NCBI GenBank assembly: GCA_038322235.1
Contig: JBBQFQ010000011.1
Coordinates: 45,296 to 109,295 of the forward strand
Length of the DNA stretch: 64,000 bases
Direction of reading: 5' to 3'
Origin: SZAS-18 sp038322235
GTDB taxonomy: Bacteria > Verrucomicrobiota > Verrucomicrobiia > Chthoniobacterales > SZAS-18
Positions within the stretch are counted from its first letter, which is position 1. Each line of letters begins with the position of its first letter. This document shows, in pieces, positions 1 to 11,748 of this stretch. A model generated the notes under the pieces. That model was not told the DNA's origin, did no database searches, and was given only the letters and a program-made list of their open reading frames with translations. The position numbers and the translations under genes were made by a program.

Positions 1-2160
<2,160 letters not shown>

Positions 2161-2218
2161 GCAGGAATGGGGAAGAGTCAGAGGAGGCGAGGCGATTGGT
2201 GCGCCCGGGCCCGTCTGG

Positions 2219-3277
2219 TCATGCCGCGAGCGCCTCCAGTCCGCTGAGGCGGAGACGAGGCTCGGGCTGCGGAAGTTGGCGGGGAGCGCAGTCCCGCACC
2301 GCGTCGGCAATCGCCCGGATGTGAGCCGGGGTGGTGCCGCAACAGCCCCCGACGATATTCAACCACCCGAGTTCCGCCCATTCGCGGATCTGCGGTGCGA
2401 GAGTTTCCGGAGTTTCGGGAAACCCGGTGGGTGACAATGGATCGGGCAACCCGGCGTTCGGATAGCAGCTCACAGCCATCGGGGCGATCCGGTGAAGCTC
2501 CTCCAGGTACGGGCGCATCTCCTTCGGCCCGAGGGCGCAGTTCAGGCCGATGCTGACGAGCGGGGCATGTGAGACGGAGTTGTAGAAGGCCTCCACCGTT
2601 TGACCCGTCAGCGTGCGGCCGCTGAGGTCGGTAATCGTGCCGCTGAGCATGATCGGAATCGCCTCTTCCGGATGCTCGTCGAAGTGCTCCATGATCGCGA
2701 AAAGCGCGGCCTTCGCATTGAGCGTGTCGAAAATCGTCTCGACCAGGAGCACGTCGACGCCGCCCTCCATGAGACCCCGGACTTGTTCGGCGTAGGCATC
2801 GCGGACCTGGTCGAAGTTCACGTCCCGTGCCCCGGGGTCGTTCACGTCGCGGGAGATCGAGAGGGTTTTGCTCAATGGGCCGATCGCGCCTGCTACAAAA
2901 TGGCGCTGGCCCGTCCGTTTCGTCACGCGGTCCGCGGCGCGGCGGGCGCACCCCGCGGCCGCGACATTTAACTCGTACGCGAGTCCGGAGAGGGCGTAGT
3001 CGTGCTGCGAGAGCGATGTCGCGTTGAAAGTGTTCGTCTCAACGAGATCGGCGCCCGCCTCCAGAAACGCTTCGTGGATCGCCTCGATGATATGGGGCTG
3101 GGTGATCGAAAGGAGGTCGTTGTTCCCCTTCAGGTCGCTCGGATGCGACGCAAATCGCTCGCCCCGGTACTGGGCTTCCGTGAGGCGATGGGTCTGAATG
3201 TTTGTCCCCATCGCACCGTCGATGATGACGATCCTCTGTCGCAGAAGGGCTTCGAGGGGGTGGACGGAGGCGCTCAT
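2219..3277 (-). CDS. metH: methionine synthase, homocysteine-binding subunit
   Basis: A 352-residue homocysteine S-methyltransferase domain (pfam02574 type) that forms the N-terminal third of MetH in most bacteria. It contains DGAMGTNIQ near the start, ETNTFNAT, and the zinc-binding cysteines in GLNCALG and GGCCGTTP. It ends naturally with PRLRLSGLEALAA and a TGA stop, and the rest of MetH restarts at 2160 in a different frame. Split MetH enzymes are known, for example in Bacteroidota, so this is more likely a genuine two-subunit enzyme than a broken gene. The alternative is a recent frameshift in the interdomain linker. Start chosen at ATG 3277. The leader shows no riboswitch that I recognise. 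Confidence 0.92.
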   Translation of the reverse strand: MSASVHPLEALLRQRIVIIDGAMGTNIQTHRLTEAQYRGERFASHPSDLKGNNDLLSITQPHIIEAIHEAFLEAGADLVETNTFNATSLSQHDYALSGLAYELNVAAAGCARRAADRVTKRTGQRHFVAGAIGPLSKTLSISRDVNDPGARDVNFDQVRDAYAEQVRGLMEGGVDVLLVETIFDTLNAKAALFAIMEHFDEHPEEAIPIMLSGTITDLSGRTLTGQTVEAFYNSVSHAPLVSIGLNCALGPKEMRPYLEELHRIAPMAVSCYPNAGLPDPLSPTGFPETPETLAPQIREWAELGWLNIVGGCCGTTPAHIRAIADAVRDCAPRQLPQPEPRLRLSGLEALAA

Positions 3278-3294
3278 CGGGATGGGATTCTACG

Positions 3295-3331
3295 CTTTAT
3301 CATCGCCGCAGAGCCGTTATGATCAAGCACA
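3295..3331 (-). promoter_or_regulatory. candidate metH promoter
   Basis: Reading the minus strand toward metH, TTGATC is followed by an 18-nt spacer and TGATAA, a sigma70-like pair placed within 60 nt of the start codon. Just upstream, the AT-rich repeat CATCATCGCATCATGATATG could be an operator. I cannot assign a regulator. Confidence 0.3.
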
Positions 3332-3450
3332 CTGATTGACATATCATGATGCGATGATGCGTCACGGTTTGTCCTCGCCGACGGAAGTGTCGGGATGTGG
3401 CCTCCGCCTTGCTGGGATCATCGGTGGTGAGATTTCCCCCCGACGCGCGC

Positions 3451-6138
3451 ATGCCGATGAAAACGTTTTTTCCTTTCAGAATCCTCGCGGTAACGCTCGC
3501 CTCCGCTCTCTGCGCGAGCCAGCTGAACGCCCAGCTGGTGCGCCAGCCGAACACAACCCTGGTGATGCCCGCGACTCCACCCACGCAGGGCTATGCGCTG
3601 GAGAACACCTTTGGTGATCCGGCATTCTCGTTCCCGGTCAAGATCGTCACGCCGCCGGGCGAGACGAATCGGATCTTCGTCGTGGAGAGGACGGGACTGA
3701 TCAAGGTGATCACCGACCTGACCACACCGCCCGCGACCCCGCCGACGTTCATCGATCTGACGGATCGCGTCGTCAGCAGCACCAGCCAAGGGGAGGAACA
3801 GGGTCTGCTGGGGCTGGCGTTCCACCCGCAGTACGCCACGAACGGCTTTTTCTACGTCTACTACACCGTCAACGTCAGCGGAGCGGCCCACGAGCGCCTC
3901 TCCCGGTTCACCGTGACGGCGGGCAACCCGAATTCCGGGAACCGCACCACCGAACTGGTGCTCTTCAGTCAGCCCGACCCCGCGACAAATCACAACGGGG
4001 GCGACATCATGTTCGGGCCGGACGGATATCTGTACGTCTCGCTGGGCGACGGAGGGGGAGCCAACGACAGCACGAACCACAGTCAGAAAATCGACAACGG
4101 CTTTTTCTCCGGAGTGGTCCGGATCGACGTGGATCGGAAGCTGTCGAATCTCGAGCCGAACAATTATTCGGCGGTGCCGATCAACGGCACGACGGGAAAG
4201 GCGAACTACAAGGTGCCGGCGGATAATCCGTTCGTCGGCGCGACTTCGTTCAACGGCCTGGCGGTGACCCCGGCGAATGTCCGCACCGAGTATTGGGCGG
4301 TGGGCCTGCGCAATCCGTGGCGGATGAATTTCGATCCGGCGTCCGGGAGACTCTACGCGGGAGACGTCGGACAGAATGCCCACGAGGAGATCGATCTCAT
4401 CAAGCGCGGGGAGAACTACGGGTGGAAGTGGCGGGAAGGGTTCAGCTCGTCGGGCGTCAGCGGTACACCCCCGCCGGGATTTAGTCCCGTCGATCCGCTG
4501 ATCGACTACCCACGGACCGATGGATTCGCCGTGACCGGCGGCCTGGTCTATCGCGGATCGCGCTTTTCGCAGCTTTACGGACAGTACGTTTTTGCCGACT
4601 ACGGCGGGACGGTCTGGCGGCTTCCGCTGGATCAGACGACGGGCAGAAACGTCGGGAACAAGCTGACGATGCTCGTGGCCTCGCTGCCGGTTTCATTTGG
4701 GACGGATCCACGCAACGGCGACATCCTGGTCGGGCAACTCGGAAGCTCGACGGGCGCCGGCCGGGTGAAGCGTCTCGTCGCCAGCGGTACGGCCAGCGGG
4801 ACGCTGCCCGCGACGCTTTCCGCCACCGGAGCCTTTTCCGATCTCACGACCCTCACGCCGAATCCCGGAGTCGTACCTTACGATCCCAACGTCCCCTTTT
4901 GGTCGGACTACGCCATCAAGCGCCGCTGGTTCTCGGTTCCGAATGCTGCGGACAAGCTGGCGTTCAACGAAAGCGGGACGTGGAATTCGCCCGCCGGAAC
5001 CGTTTGGGTGAAACATTTCGACATTGATACAACGCGGGGGAATTCCGCGACCCGGCGCAGACTCGAGACGCGCTTCATCGTCCGCAATGCGGGCGGCATT
5101 TATGGTGTCACCTACCGCTGGAACGTGGCGCAAACGGATGCGGATCTCGTCCCGGATGAAGGCGCGACGGAGACCTTTAACGTCGTGGAGAACGGGGTCA
5201 CGCGCTCGCAAACCTGGATTTATCCGAGCCGGGCGAGCTGTCTGAACTGCCACAGCGCTGCGGCGGGATACTCCCTGAGCTTTAATACCGCGCAACTGAA
5301 CCGTTCCAACGTGTACGCCGGGCAGACCCAGAATCAGATCGAAGCCCTGAGTGCCGCCGGTTATTTCGCGACCCCGGTCCCGAGCGCGAACACCTTCGCG
5401 AAATTTGCGGACGCGGACGACGCGTCGCAGAGCGTCGAGTGGCGGGTCCGCTCCTACCTCGCCGTGAACTGCGTCGGCTGCCACCAGCCCGGAGGCTTGG
5501 GCGTCGGCAATTGGGATGCGCGCCAGACAACAAAGACGGCGAATGCGGGGCTTGTGAACGGGGTGCTGAACAATGACCTCGGTGATCCGGCCAACCGCGT
5601 TCTGCTCCCCGGTGATCTCGCGCGTTCGGTGCTGTATCAGCGCATCGCGTCAGCCGCGGGTGCCGCAAACCACATGCCGCCCATCGCGACGAACGAGACG
5701 AATCCGGGGGCTGCCGCCCTGCTCGCGCAGTGGCTGCAGGGCGATCTCGTCTCCAGCTATCAAACCTTCACTCAGTGGCAGCTGGCGCGGTTCGGCAGCA
5801 CGACTGCCCCGGGCGCTCAGGCGGCCGCTGATCCGGATGGCGACGGAAACGGAAACCAACTGGAGTATCTCGTCGGGACCGATCCGCTTTCGGCGGCGCA
5901 GGCTTGGAGGTACTCGGTCGCGCTCAACGAACCGGCCGGCACGATCACGTTCCAGTTCCCCCGGCTCGCGAACCGGCGATTCCAGATCCAGATCAGTGAC
6001 GACGCCCAGACCTGGCGGCTGTGGGATGTGCCGCAGAATGCGGCCACGTTTTCGGCGACAAGTTTCATGGATACGATCACCGGTCCGGATCCCGGCACCC
6101 CGAAGCAGTTCTTTCGGTTCGAGGTCGATCTCCCGTAG
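3451..6138 (+). CDS. secreted PQQ-type sugar dehydrogenase fused to diheme cytochrome c
   Basis: An 895-residue secreted protein. After a signal peptide (MKTFFPFRILAVTLASAL, cleavage near LNAQ) comes a glucose/sorbosone dehydrogenase beta-propeller (about residues 45-455), recognisable by DPATNHNGGDIMFGPDG and GLRNPWRMNFDP, the PQQ enzyme signature. The second half matches the diheme SO2930/HNE_0200-type cytochrome family, with two haem sites, CLNCH near residue 596 and CVGCH near residue 672. Residues after about 800 form a tail with a DPDGDGNGN calcium-binding-like motif. Substrate oxidation and electron transfer would thus sit in one periplasmic or surface polypeptide. Start chosen at ATG 3451 (a second ATG is at 3457), because the upstream extension has no signal peptide. 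The sugar substrate cannot be told from sequence. Confidence 0.88.
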   Translation: MPMKTFFPFRILAVTLASALCASQLNAQLVRQPNTTLVMPATPPTQGYALENTFGDPAFSFPVKIVTPPGETNRIFVVERTGLIKVITDLTTPPATPPTFIDLTDRVVSSTSQGEEQGLLGLAFHPQYATNGFFYVYYTVNVSGAAHERLSRFTVTAGNPNSGNRTTELVLFSQPDPATNHNGGDIMFGPDGYLYVSLGDGGGANDSTNHSQKIDNGFFSGVVRIDVDRKLSNLEPNNYSAVPINGTTGKANYKVPADNPFVGATSFNGLAVTPANVRTEYWAVGLRNPWRMNFDPASGRLYAGDVGQNAHEEIDLIKRGENYGWKWREGFSSSGVSGTPPPGFSPVDPLIDYPRTDGFAVTGGLVYRGSRFSQLYGQYVFADYGGTVWRLPLDQTTGRNVGNKLTMLVASLPVSFGTDPRNGDILVGQLGSSTGAGRVKRLVASGTASGTLPATLSATGAFSDLTTLTPNPGVVPYDPNVPFWSDYAIKRRWFSVPNAADKLAFNESGTWNSPAGTVWVKHFDIDTTRGNSATRRRLETRFIVRNAGGIYGVTYRWNVAQTDADLVPDEGATETFNVVENGVTRSQTWIYPSRASCLNCHSAAAGYSLSFNTAQLNRSNVYAGQTQNQIEALSAAGYFATPVPSANTFAKFADADDASQSVEWRVRSYLAVNCVGCHQPGGLGVGNWDARQTTKTANAGLVNGVLNNDLGDPANRVLLPGDLARSVLYQRIASAAGAANHMPPIATNETNPGAAALLAQWLQGDLVSSYQTFTQWQLARFGSTTAPGAQAAADPDGDGNGNQLEYLVGTDPLSAAQAWRYSVALNEPAGTITFQFPRLANRRFQIQISDDAQTWRLWDVPQNAATFSATSFMDTITGPDPGTPKQFFRFEVDLP

Positions 6139-6218
6139 CGTTCGCGGCGTTCAAGCGAAGCGGCGGGCGGTTGTGACACCCCGGGGTCCGTGCGAATGCT
6201 CGGGCTCGTTTCTCCCCG

Positions 6219-7817
6219 ATGTCCGCCCGCACTTTCTTCATCACCACCGCCATCGACTACACCAACGCGGCGCCGCACATTGGCCACGCGTACGAAAAGG
6301 TGCTGGCCGATACCCTGGCGCGGTATCAGCGACTGCGGGGTCGACCGGCGTACTTCCTCACGGGGGTGGATCAGCACGGGCAGAAGGTGTCGCAGTCGGC
6401 CGCGAAGGAAGGCGTCTCACCGCGGGAGTTTGCGGTTCGAAACACGGCGAAGTTTCTGGCGCTCTACGCGAAGCTTGGGTTGTCGAACGATGGCTGGGCG
6501 GCCACCACGGATTTGCGCCATCAGCGCGTGGTGCAGTCGGCGCTGCAGCGCCTCTTTGATCGCGGCGAAATTTACAAGGCCGCGTACGAGGGCTTCTACA
6601 GCGTGCGTCAGGAGCAGTTTTTGACCGATAAGGAGCGGGACGCGGAGGGAAACTTTGGTCCGGAATGGGGTGAGGTGGTTCCTCTGCGGGAAGAGAACTA
6701 TTACTTCAAGCTGCAGGCGCACCGGGACTGGCTCATTGGGTTCATCGAAGGGAACGCTCGTTTCATCACGCCGACTTCCCGCGCCGCGGATGCACTTAAC
6801 GCCGCGCGAAAGATCGGAGAGGACCTCTGTGTCTCGCGCCCGAAAACGCGGCTCGATTGGGGGATCGAGCTGCCCTTCGACTGTGACTACGTGACGTACG
6901 TCTGGTTCGACGCGTTGCTGAACTACGCGAGTTTCGCCGGCTGGCTCGATGGGGACGGGGCGCCGAAGGCGACTCCCGCGCTGCCAGATTTTGCGGCGCT
7001 TTGGCCGGCGGACGTTCAGGTGATCGGGAAGGACATCCTGGTGCCAGCCCACGGCATCTATTGGCCGATCATGCTGCATGCGCTGGGTTTTTCGGACGAT
7101 CAGATGCCGCGCCTCCTGGTCCACGGCTGGTGGAACAACATGGGGACGAAGATGAGCAAGACGACGGGGAACGTCGTGAACCCGGATAGCCTGGCGGACA
7201 CGTGGGGCGTCCCCGCGCTGCGGTACTACCTGATGCGCGACATCACGACGGGCGCGGATGCGGACTTCAACGAAGATCGTTTGATCGGACGCTACAACTC
7301 CGATTTGGCCAACGGTCTCGGGAACCTGCTCAACCGCACGCTGAACATGGCGCAGCGGTACCGGGCAGGCGTCCTCCGACCTGGCGGGGCGGCGGCCGAT
7401 GCACCGGAAATAGAGCACTTGAAGGCCGTGTCCGCATCAGCGGTGGATCGGTACGTCGAAGCGATGGAAGCGTGCCTCCCTCACGCGGCCCTTGAGGCTC
7501 TCTGGCTGATCGTCACCGCAGCGAACGCTCTCGTGGACAGCTCGGCGCCCTTTAAGCTCGCGAAGTTGACAGAGGATGTCGCCGCGCAAGCGAGGCTCGA
7601 CGCGGTGCTCTACGCGCTCGCCGAGGCTCTCCGGATCGTTGCTCTTTTGATCGCGCCCGTGCTGCCCGAGTCGTCCGCGGCGATGCTGGGACAATTGGGC
7701 GTGACCGTGGCGGATGGCGATCAGGTCACCGCCTGCGAGTGGGGTGGGCTGGCCGAGGGTCATCAGCTTCAGGCGCCGGTCCCGGTGTTTCCGCGACTCG
7801 AGGTTCCGACGGTATAG
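6219..7817 (+). CDS. metG: methionyl-tRNA synthetase
   Basis: Charges tRNA-Met with methionine in the cytoplasm. A class I synthetase of 532 residues with the ATP-binding HIGH motif (APHIGHAYEK near residue 18) and KMSKS as KMSKTTGNV near residue 311. The connecting peptide between YEGFYSVRQEQF and ENYYFKL has no CxxC zinc knuckle, so this is the zinc-less type. There is no C-terminal tRNA-binding (EMAP/Arc1p-like) domain, as in short MetRS forms. The start codon follows the pyrimidine-rich stretch TTTCTCCCCG with no Shine-Dalgarno. The transporter gene starts 10 nt after its stop, suggesting co-transcription. Confidence 0.96.
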   Translation: MSARTFFITTAIDYTNAAPHIGHAYEKVLADTLARYQRLRGRPAYFLTGVDQHGQKVSQSAAKEGVSPREFAVRNTAKFLALYAKLGLSNDGWAATTDLRHQRVVQSALQRLFDRGEIYKAAYEGFYSVRQEQFLTDKERDAEGNFGPEWGEVVPLREENYYFKLQAHRDWLIGFIEGNARFITPTSRAADALNAARKIGEDLCVSRPKTRLDWGIELPFDCDYVTYVWFDALLNYASFAGWLDGDGAPKATPALPDFAALWPADVQVIGKDILVPAHGIYWPIMLHALGFSDDQMPRLLVHGWWNNMGTKMSKTTGNVVNPDSLADTWGVPALRYYLMRDITTGADADFNEDRLIGRYNSDLANGLGNLLNRTLNMAQRYRAGVLRPGGAAADAPEIEHLKAVSASAVDRYVEAMEACLPHAALEALWLIVTAANALVDSSAPFKLAKLTEDVAAQARLDAVLYALAEALRIVALLIAPVLPESSAAMLGQLGVTVADGDQVTACEWGGLAEGHQLQAPVPVFPRLEVPTV

Positions 7818-7827
7818 CGATCTGCCC

Positions 7828-8916
7828 GTGAGTGCTCCCACCGCCCGCCCGCTTTCGTGGTGGATGCCCGGCCACTTTGGCGCCGTGCTGGGAACGGCCG
7901 GCTTGGGATTACTGGCGAATGCGCTGGTTCGGCCCGGCGGAACTCCGCGGTTGCCTCCGTCCCCGGCAGTTCCAGCGATGCTCACGCCGGTGGTTCCGTG
8001 GCTCGTGTCGGCGCTGCTGGTCATTGCCGGTGCGGGACTGGTCGCTCTCCTCGTGGTGCTGGTCGTCCGGGCGTGGAAGGAGGCACCGCAACTCCGGGAG
8101 GAGTTCACCGATCCGCAGCGTGGTCCGCAGTTCTTCTTTTTGATCCTCGCCCTCTGCGTGGTCGGAATCGGTCTGAACGCGGTTTTGGGCCTGCCGCGAG
8201 GGGCCGGGATCATCCTCGCGTGGTCGGTCGCAGCCGCCTGGTTCTCGCTCCTGACCGCGTTCTTCCTCGGGCTGACGTTCCGCGCAGAGAAGTCGTTTGC
8301 CTGGCCGCAGGTAAATCCGGGTTGGCTCCTTCCGGGCGCGTCCGCGCAGGGAGTCGCCATTCTCGGGCTGTCGCTCCCGGCGACGGAGCCCGGCGCGGAC
8401 AGTAGCCTCGTGCTCGGGTGCTTTCTGATCCATCTCGCGGGCCTGCTCCTCCTGCTTGTCGCCGTCCCGGTCATGCTGGCCCGGTGGCTCTTCGGCCCGG
8501 TAAACCCGCAGGTCTTCGGGCCGGCGAACTGGATCAATCTCGGTGCACTCGGGATCGCGGCTCGGGCCTCCGCCGGATTTGTGGGTGGGGAGGCGAACGG
8601 GCCTCCGGCGTCGGCCGAGGCCGTGATCGCGCTGCTTTGCTGGTCGCTCGCCGTGATGTGGTCGCCGCTGCTCGTGGTCGCAGGCTACTGGCGGCATTTC
8701 CGGCGGCGCGTGCCGTTCAGCTATGCGCCCGAAAACTGGGCGCTGGTCTTCTCTCCGTCCATTTTTGGAGTGGCGACGATCCACCTTCGCCCGTTTTTCC
8801 CCGGCGACGCGGCTCTCGTACTCGCGGCGATTTGTCTCGCGTTTGCCGCGATCGCCTGGGTCATCAACGCCACGGGCTTCTTCCGGACGCTGCTGGCCTC
8901 ACGCGGTCCAGCCTGA
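7828..8916 (+). CDS. TDT-family transporter (TehA/SLAC1-like)
   Basis: A 362-residue integral membrane protein with about ten hydrophobic segments from GHFGAVLGTAGLGLLANAL to the C-terminus. NWINLGALGIA and YAPENWALVFSPSIFGVAT match the conserved repeats of the tellurite-resistance/dicarboxylate transporter family (pfam03595), whose members move organic acids, sulphite or anions. The substrate is not predictable. The long open frame extends back into metG, but GTG 7828 gives a start directly after the metG stop; ATG 7864 is the alternative. The gene is convergent with the aminotransferase, with only one base between stop codons. Confidence 0.78.
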   Translation: MSAPTARPLSWWMPGHFGAVLGTAGLGLLANALVRPGGTPRLPPSPAVPAMLTPVVPWLVSALLVIAGAGLVALLVVLVVRAWKEAPQLREEFTDPQRGPQFFFLILALCVVGIGLNAVLGLPRGAGIILAWSVAAAWFSLLTAFFLGLTFRAEKSFAWPQVNPGWLLPGASAQGVAILGLSLPATEPGADSSLVLGCFLIHLAGLLLLLVAVPVMLARWLFGPVNPQVFGPANWINLGALGIAARASAGFVGGEANGPPASAEAVIALLCWSLAVMWSPLLVVAGYWRHFRRRVPFSYAPENWALVFSPSIFGVATIHLRPFFPGDAALVLAAICLAFAAIAWVINATGFFRTLLASRGPA

Positions 8917-8917
8917 G

Positions 8918-10255
8918 TCAGGCACCGGTGAACGCTTCGCCCAGGCAGCCGAGGAGGAAGTCGATGTCATCGGCGGTCACGCACATTGGCGGCGTGATTC
9001 GGATGACGTTTCCGTAGAGTCCGCCGCGGCCAATCAGGACTCCAAGTTCGCGCGTCGCTTCGAGCACGCGCGAAACGCGATCGCGATCCGGCTCTTTGGT
9101 CCCCGGATCTTTCACGATTTCGACGCCCTGGATGAATCCGCAGCCGCGCACATCCCCGATGACAGGATGCTTTTTCTGGAGCGCGAGAAGTCCCTCGCGG
9201 AGCCGGGAGCCCAGCGTAGCCGCCCGTTCCATGATTTTTTCCTTTTCGATCACCTCGAGAACGGCCAGCCCCTGGGCGCTCGCCACCGGATTTCCGCCAT
9301 AGGTGTTGAAGTGGATCCGCTGCTTCAACGCGCTCGCGATTTCCGGAGTCGTCACGACGGCACCGAGCGCACAGCCATTGCCGATGCTCTTCGCCATCGT
9401 GACGATGTCCGGGATGACTCCCTGATTCTGGAAGCCCCACCACGCTTTTCCGGTCCGCGCGAACCCACTCTGCACCTCATCGGAAATGCAGAGCCCGCCG
9501 GCGGCGCGCACGTGACCATAGACCTCGGGCAGATACCCGTCGGGAAACTCGATGAAGCCGCCCACGCCTTGAATTCCCTCGGCAATGAAGCCAGCGATCC
9601 GGCCGGACGTCCCGAACTCGATGAGGTTCTTGACGTCTGCCGCGTATTTGGGGCCAGCCTGCGGATCGTCATATCCAAATGGTCCGCGATAGCGGTTTGG
9701 CGTCTGGGCGAATTGCACGCCATACCCTTGCGGCTGGTTGTACTTCCAGGTGTGATGTCCGGTGAGACCCATCGTCGCCTGGCCACCGCCGTGGTACGCA
9801 TTCCGGAGCGAGATGAAGTCGTAGTTCCCGGTGTAGGCGCGGGCCATCGTGAGGGCGAGGTCATTTGCCTCCGAGCCCGAGTTGACGAAGTAGCAGACCT
9901 TGAGGTTGCCTGGCATGGTCGACGCCAGCTTCTCCGCATAGCGACCCACCGTTCCATGGAGATAAAGCGTCGTGACGTGCTGGAGGCGGTGATTCTGCGC
10001 ATCAGCCGCCGCGACGACGTGAGGATGGCAGTGGCCGACCCCGACCGTCACGATTCCACCGAAGGCGTCCAGATAACGTCTTCCCGTCTGGTCCCAGACA
10101 TACTGCATGCGTCCCTCGACGAGCATGAGCGGCTTGGCGTAATACGTGAGATACGAGGGCGGGAGGTACTCCTGCCGCAAGCGCAGCGCTTCATCGAACG
10201 ACGGGCCGTCGTAGGCTGCTGGCAGGTGATCGCAGGGGGGGATTGTGGGAGACAT
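8918..10255 (-). CDS. class III aminotransferase (AGXT2-like)
   Basis: A PLP-dependent aminotransferase of 445 residues, most like alanine-glyoxylate aminotransferase 2 and related omega-amino-acid transaminases. Visible marks are NSGSEANDLA for cofactor phosphate binding, AYHGGGQATMGLTG, SDEVQSGFARTG with the PLP-ring Asp, and the Schiff-base Lys in MAKSIGNG. GNPVASAQGLAVLEVI and the C-terminal GLYGNVIRITPPM close the fold. Start set at ATG 10255, 17 nt after the upstream gene's stop; the extension to 10372 is low complexity and overlaps that gene. Probable role: amino-acid or beta-amino-acid catabolism using glyoxylate or pyruvate as acceptor. The exact substrate is unknown. Confidence 0.9.
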   Translation of the reverse strand: MSPTIPPCDHLPAAYDGPSFDEALRLRQEYLPPSYLTYYAKPLMLVEGRMQYVWDQTGRRYLDAFGGIVTVGVGHCHPHVVAAADAQNHRLQHVTTLYLHGTVGRYAEKLASTMPGNLKVCYFVNSGSEANDLALTMARAYTGNYDFISLRNAYHGGGQATMGLTGHHTWKYNQPQGYGVQFAQTPNRYRGPFGYDDPQAGPKYAADVKNLIEFGTSGRIAGFIAEGIQGVGGFIEFPDGYLPEVYGHVRAAGGLCISDEVQSGFARTGKAWWGFQNQGVIPDIVTMAKSIGNGCALGAVVTTPEIASALKQRIHFNTYGGNPVASAQGLAVLEVIEKEKIMERAATLGSRLREGLLALQKKHPVIGDVRGCGFIQGVEIVKDPGTKEPDRDRVSRVLEATRELGVLIGRGGLYGNVIRITPPMCVTADDIDFLLGCLGEAFTGA

Positions 10256-10271
10256 GGGGCGAAAGTCGGGG

Positions 10272-10886
10272 TCAGTCTTTGACGGTGCGGAGTCGCATTT
10301 TGAAGCGGAATCCTTCGGCGTCGAAAATGACAAAGCCATCCTCGATTCGCGAGAGGGCCATCGAAGCGCCACCCGGAAGCGGAACCCTCTGCCCCACTTG
10401 ATACTCCCGCTTGCTGATCACCGCGAGCGGCGGCACTCCGAGCAGCGTGGACGTCAGTCGGTTGTCGAGAATCCATTTCTCGGCGGCGCCAATGACCGGT
10501 GGGATCGGTCGGTTTGGTTGGGCAACGGGGGGAGCGTCCATCAACGGCCGCGGAGTTGGCTCCACCTTGACGGGAGCGATCTTTGGGGTTCCGACCGTCA
10601 CCTCCGTCTTCAACGGGACGTCGCCCTCGCGCGGCGGTGTCGTGGGGGTCGTACCGGGTGCGGCCACCTGGGCTTTTGCCGCTCGCTCCCGCTCCTTCTC
10701 CTCGGCGAGTCGGGCGGCTTGCTCTCGTGACTTCCGCTCGGCCTCCAGCGTCGCTTTGCGCTTTTCCTCTTTGGCGATCGCCTGCTCCCGCTGCACTTTG
10801 GCCTCCCATTTGGAGTACAGCTGAAACACCCCGCCGCCCAGCCCGAGCGCGATGAGGATGAGGAGAATGATCTTGCTGCGGTCCAT
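10272..10886 (-). CDS. membrane-anchored coiled-coil protein of unknown function
   Basis: I do not recognise a family. The 204-residue product begins MDRSKIILLILIALGLGGG, one N-terminal membrane anchor. A charged Glu/Lys/Arg/Ala helix (about residues 30-75, probably coiled coil) and a Pro/Thr-rich linker follow. The globular C-terminal region of about 75 residues includes LDNRLTSTLLGVPPL and EDGFVIFDAEGFRFKMRL. The layout resembles an envelope-anchored periplasmic domain. It is followed 17 nt later by the aminotransferase, so the two may be co-transcribed. ATG 10886 was chosen because it places the hydrophobic segment at the N-terminus. Confidence 0.6.
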   Translation of the reverse strand: MDRSKIILLILIALGLGGGVFQLYSKWEAKVQREQAIAKEEKRKATLEAERKSREQAARLAEEKERERAAKAQVAAPGTTPTTPPREGDVPLKTEVTVGTPKIAPVKVEPTPRPLMDAPPVAQPNRPIPPVIGAAEKWILDNRLTSTLLGVPPLAVISKREYQVGQRVPLPGGASMALSRIEDGFVIFDAEGFRFKMRLRTVKD

Positions 10887-10999
10887 CGGTGGTAGGGAAG
10901 GGGATTCAATCGTCGCCGCCCGCGCTTGTAAAGTGTGGTCGGCGGAAAGGAGGGATTGCGCTCGCGCCCGCATTCTGCTGCTAATCCTGCCAGTCCCGC

Positions 11000-11728
11000 A
11001 TGGAAGAATTCGACGAACTCCGCCGCCGCTACGAAGCGCTCCCCCGCCAACTCGACGATCGCCTGTGGACGCGTTTGCGGGAGGGGGATGCTTCGACGCC
11101 ACGTCCCCTCTCGCGTCCCGCGATGCCCGGATGGGCACTGATCTTTGTGGGGTTCGGGGGGCCTCTCGCGGGGCTGCTTTTTTTCTTTCTGTTGCGCGTG
11201 AACGAGCGCAGCTACTGGCTCCTCGGCGCGGCGGGAGGACTGCTCCTTGTGGCTGGCTTGATTGGTTTCATCACTCTCCGCTCGGCACCGGCTCAACCGG
11301 TGCCGCCGGATGGCGCAAAGACGGAGGAGCAACTGATCCTCGAGCAGGGCCCGCTCGTTATGGCTCATCTCGTGCGGGCCGACGAGCGGCTCTGGCAGCC
11401 GGGCGCACCTCCTGGACGCGCCTTGCTGCTCTTCAGTCTCGACCCTTCCCGCCGTTTCGATCGCACTTATCTGGACCGGCTGGTGGGTGAGATCCAGGTC
11501 TTGCGAGGGGGCACGATGCCGGATCTGGCGCTTGTCGATGTCTGGCGCTTGGTGAACAGCGAAAAGGCGAACGGAAGCGTGCTCGTGCCGACGCCGATGT
11601 CCGGCAATGATCAAACCTTTCTGGCGGCGATCACGCTCATCCCAAAGTGGCTCGAACGCGGTCGGCTGACCTCGCGGTCGATTCTCGGGATCGCCCATCC
11701 GAAAGGTCGCCGGCTCCTGCAGATCTGA
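11000..11728 (+). CDS. two-TM membrane protein of unknown function
   Basis: A 242-residue protein divergent from the coiled-coil protein gene across 113 bp. Residues 1-40 are charged and helical. Two hydrophobic helices follow (about 43-66 and 72-92), then a soluble domain of about 150 residues with LLLFSLDPSRRFDRTYL and VWRLVNSEKANGSVLVPTP. No family is recognised. The two-helix hairpin with a cytoplasmic tail is all that can be said. Codon use matches the neighbours, and the ATG fits the start of the conserved-looking amphipathic region. Confidence 0.6.
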   Translation: MEEFDELRRRYEALPRQLDDRLWTRLREGDASTPRPLSRPAMPGWALIFVGFGGPLAGLLFFFLLRVNERSYWLLGAAGGLLLVAGLIGFITLRSAPAQPVPPDGAKTEEQLILEQGPLVMAHLVRADERLWQPGAPPGRALLLFSLDPSRRFDRTYLDRLVGEIQVLRGGTMPDLALVDVWRLVNSEKANGSVLVPTPMSGNDQTFLAAITLIPKWLERGRLTSRSILGIAHPKGRRLLQI

Positions 11729-11748
11729 ACGCGGGGCGGGCGTTGAAT

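Noticed and set aside
3278..3450. SAM, SAH or cobalamin riboswitch in front of metH
   Set aside because: None of the conserved cores I know for these riboswitches could be found in the 173-bp leader. Only a possible promoter and an AT-rich repeat are present.
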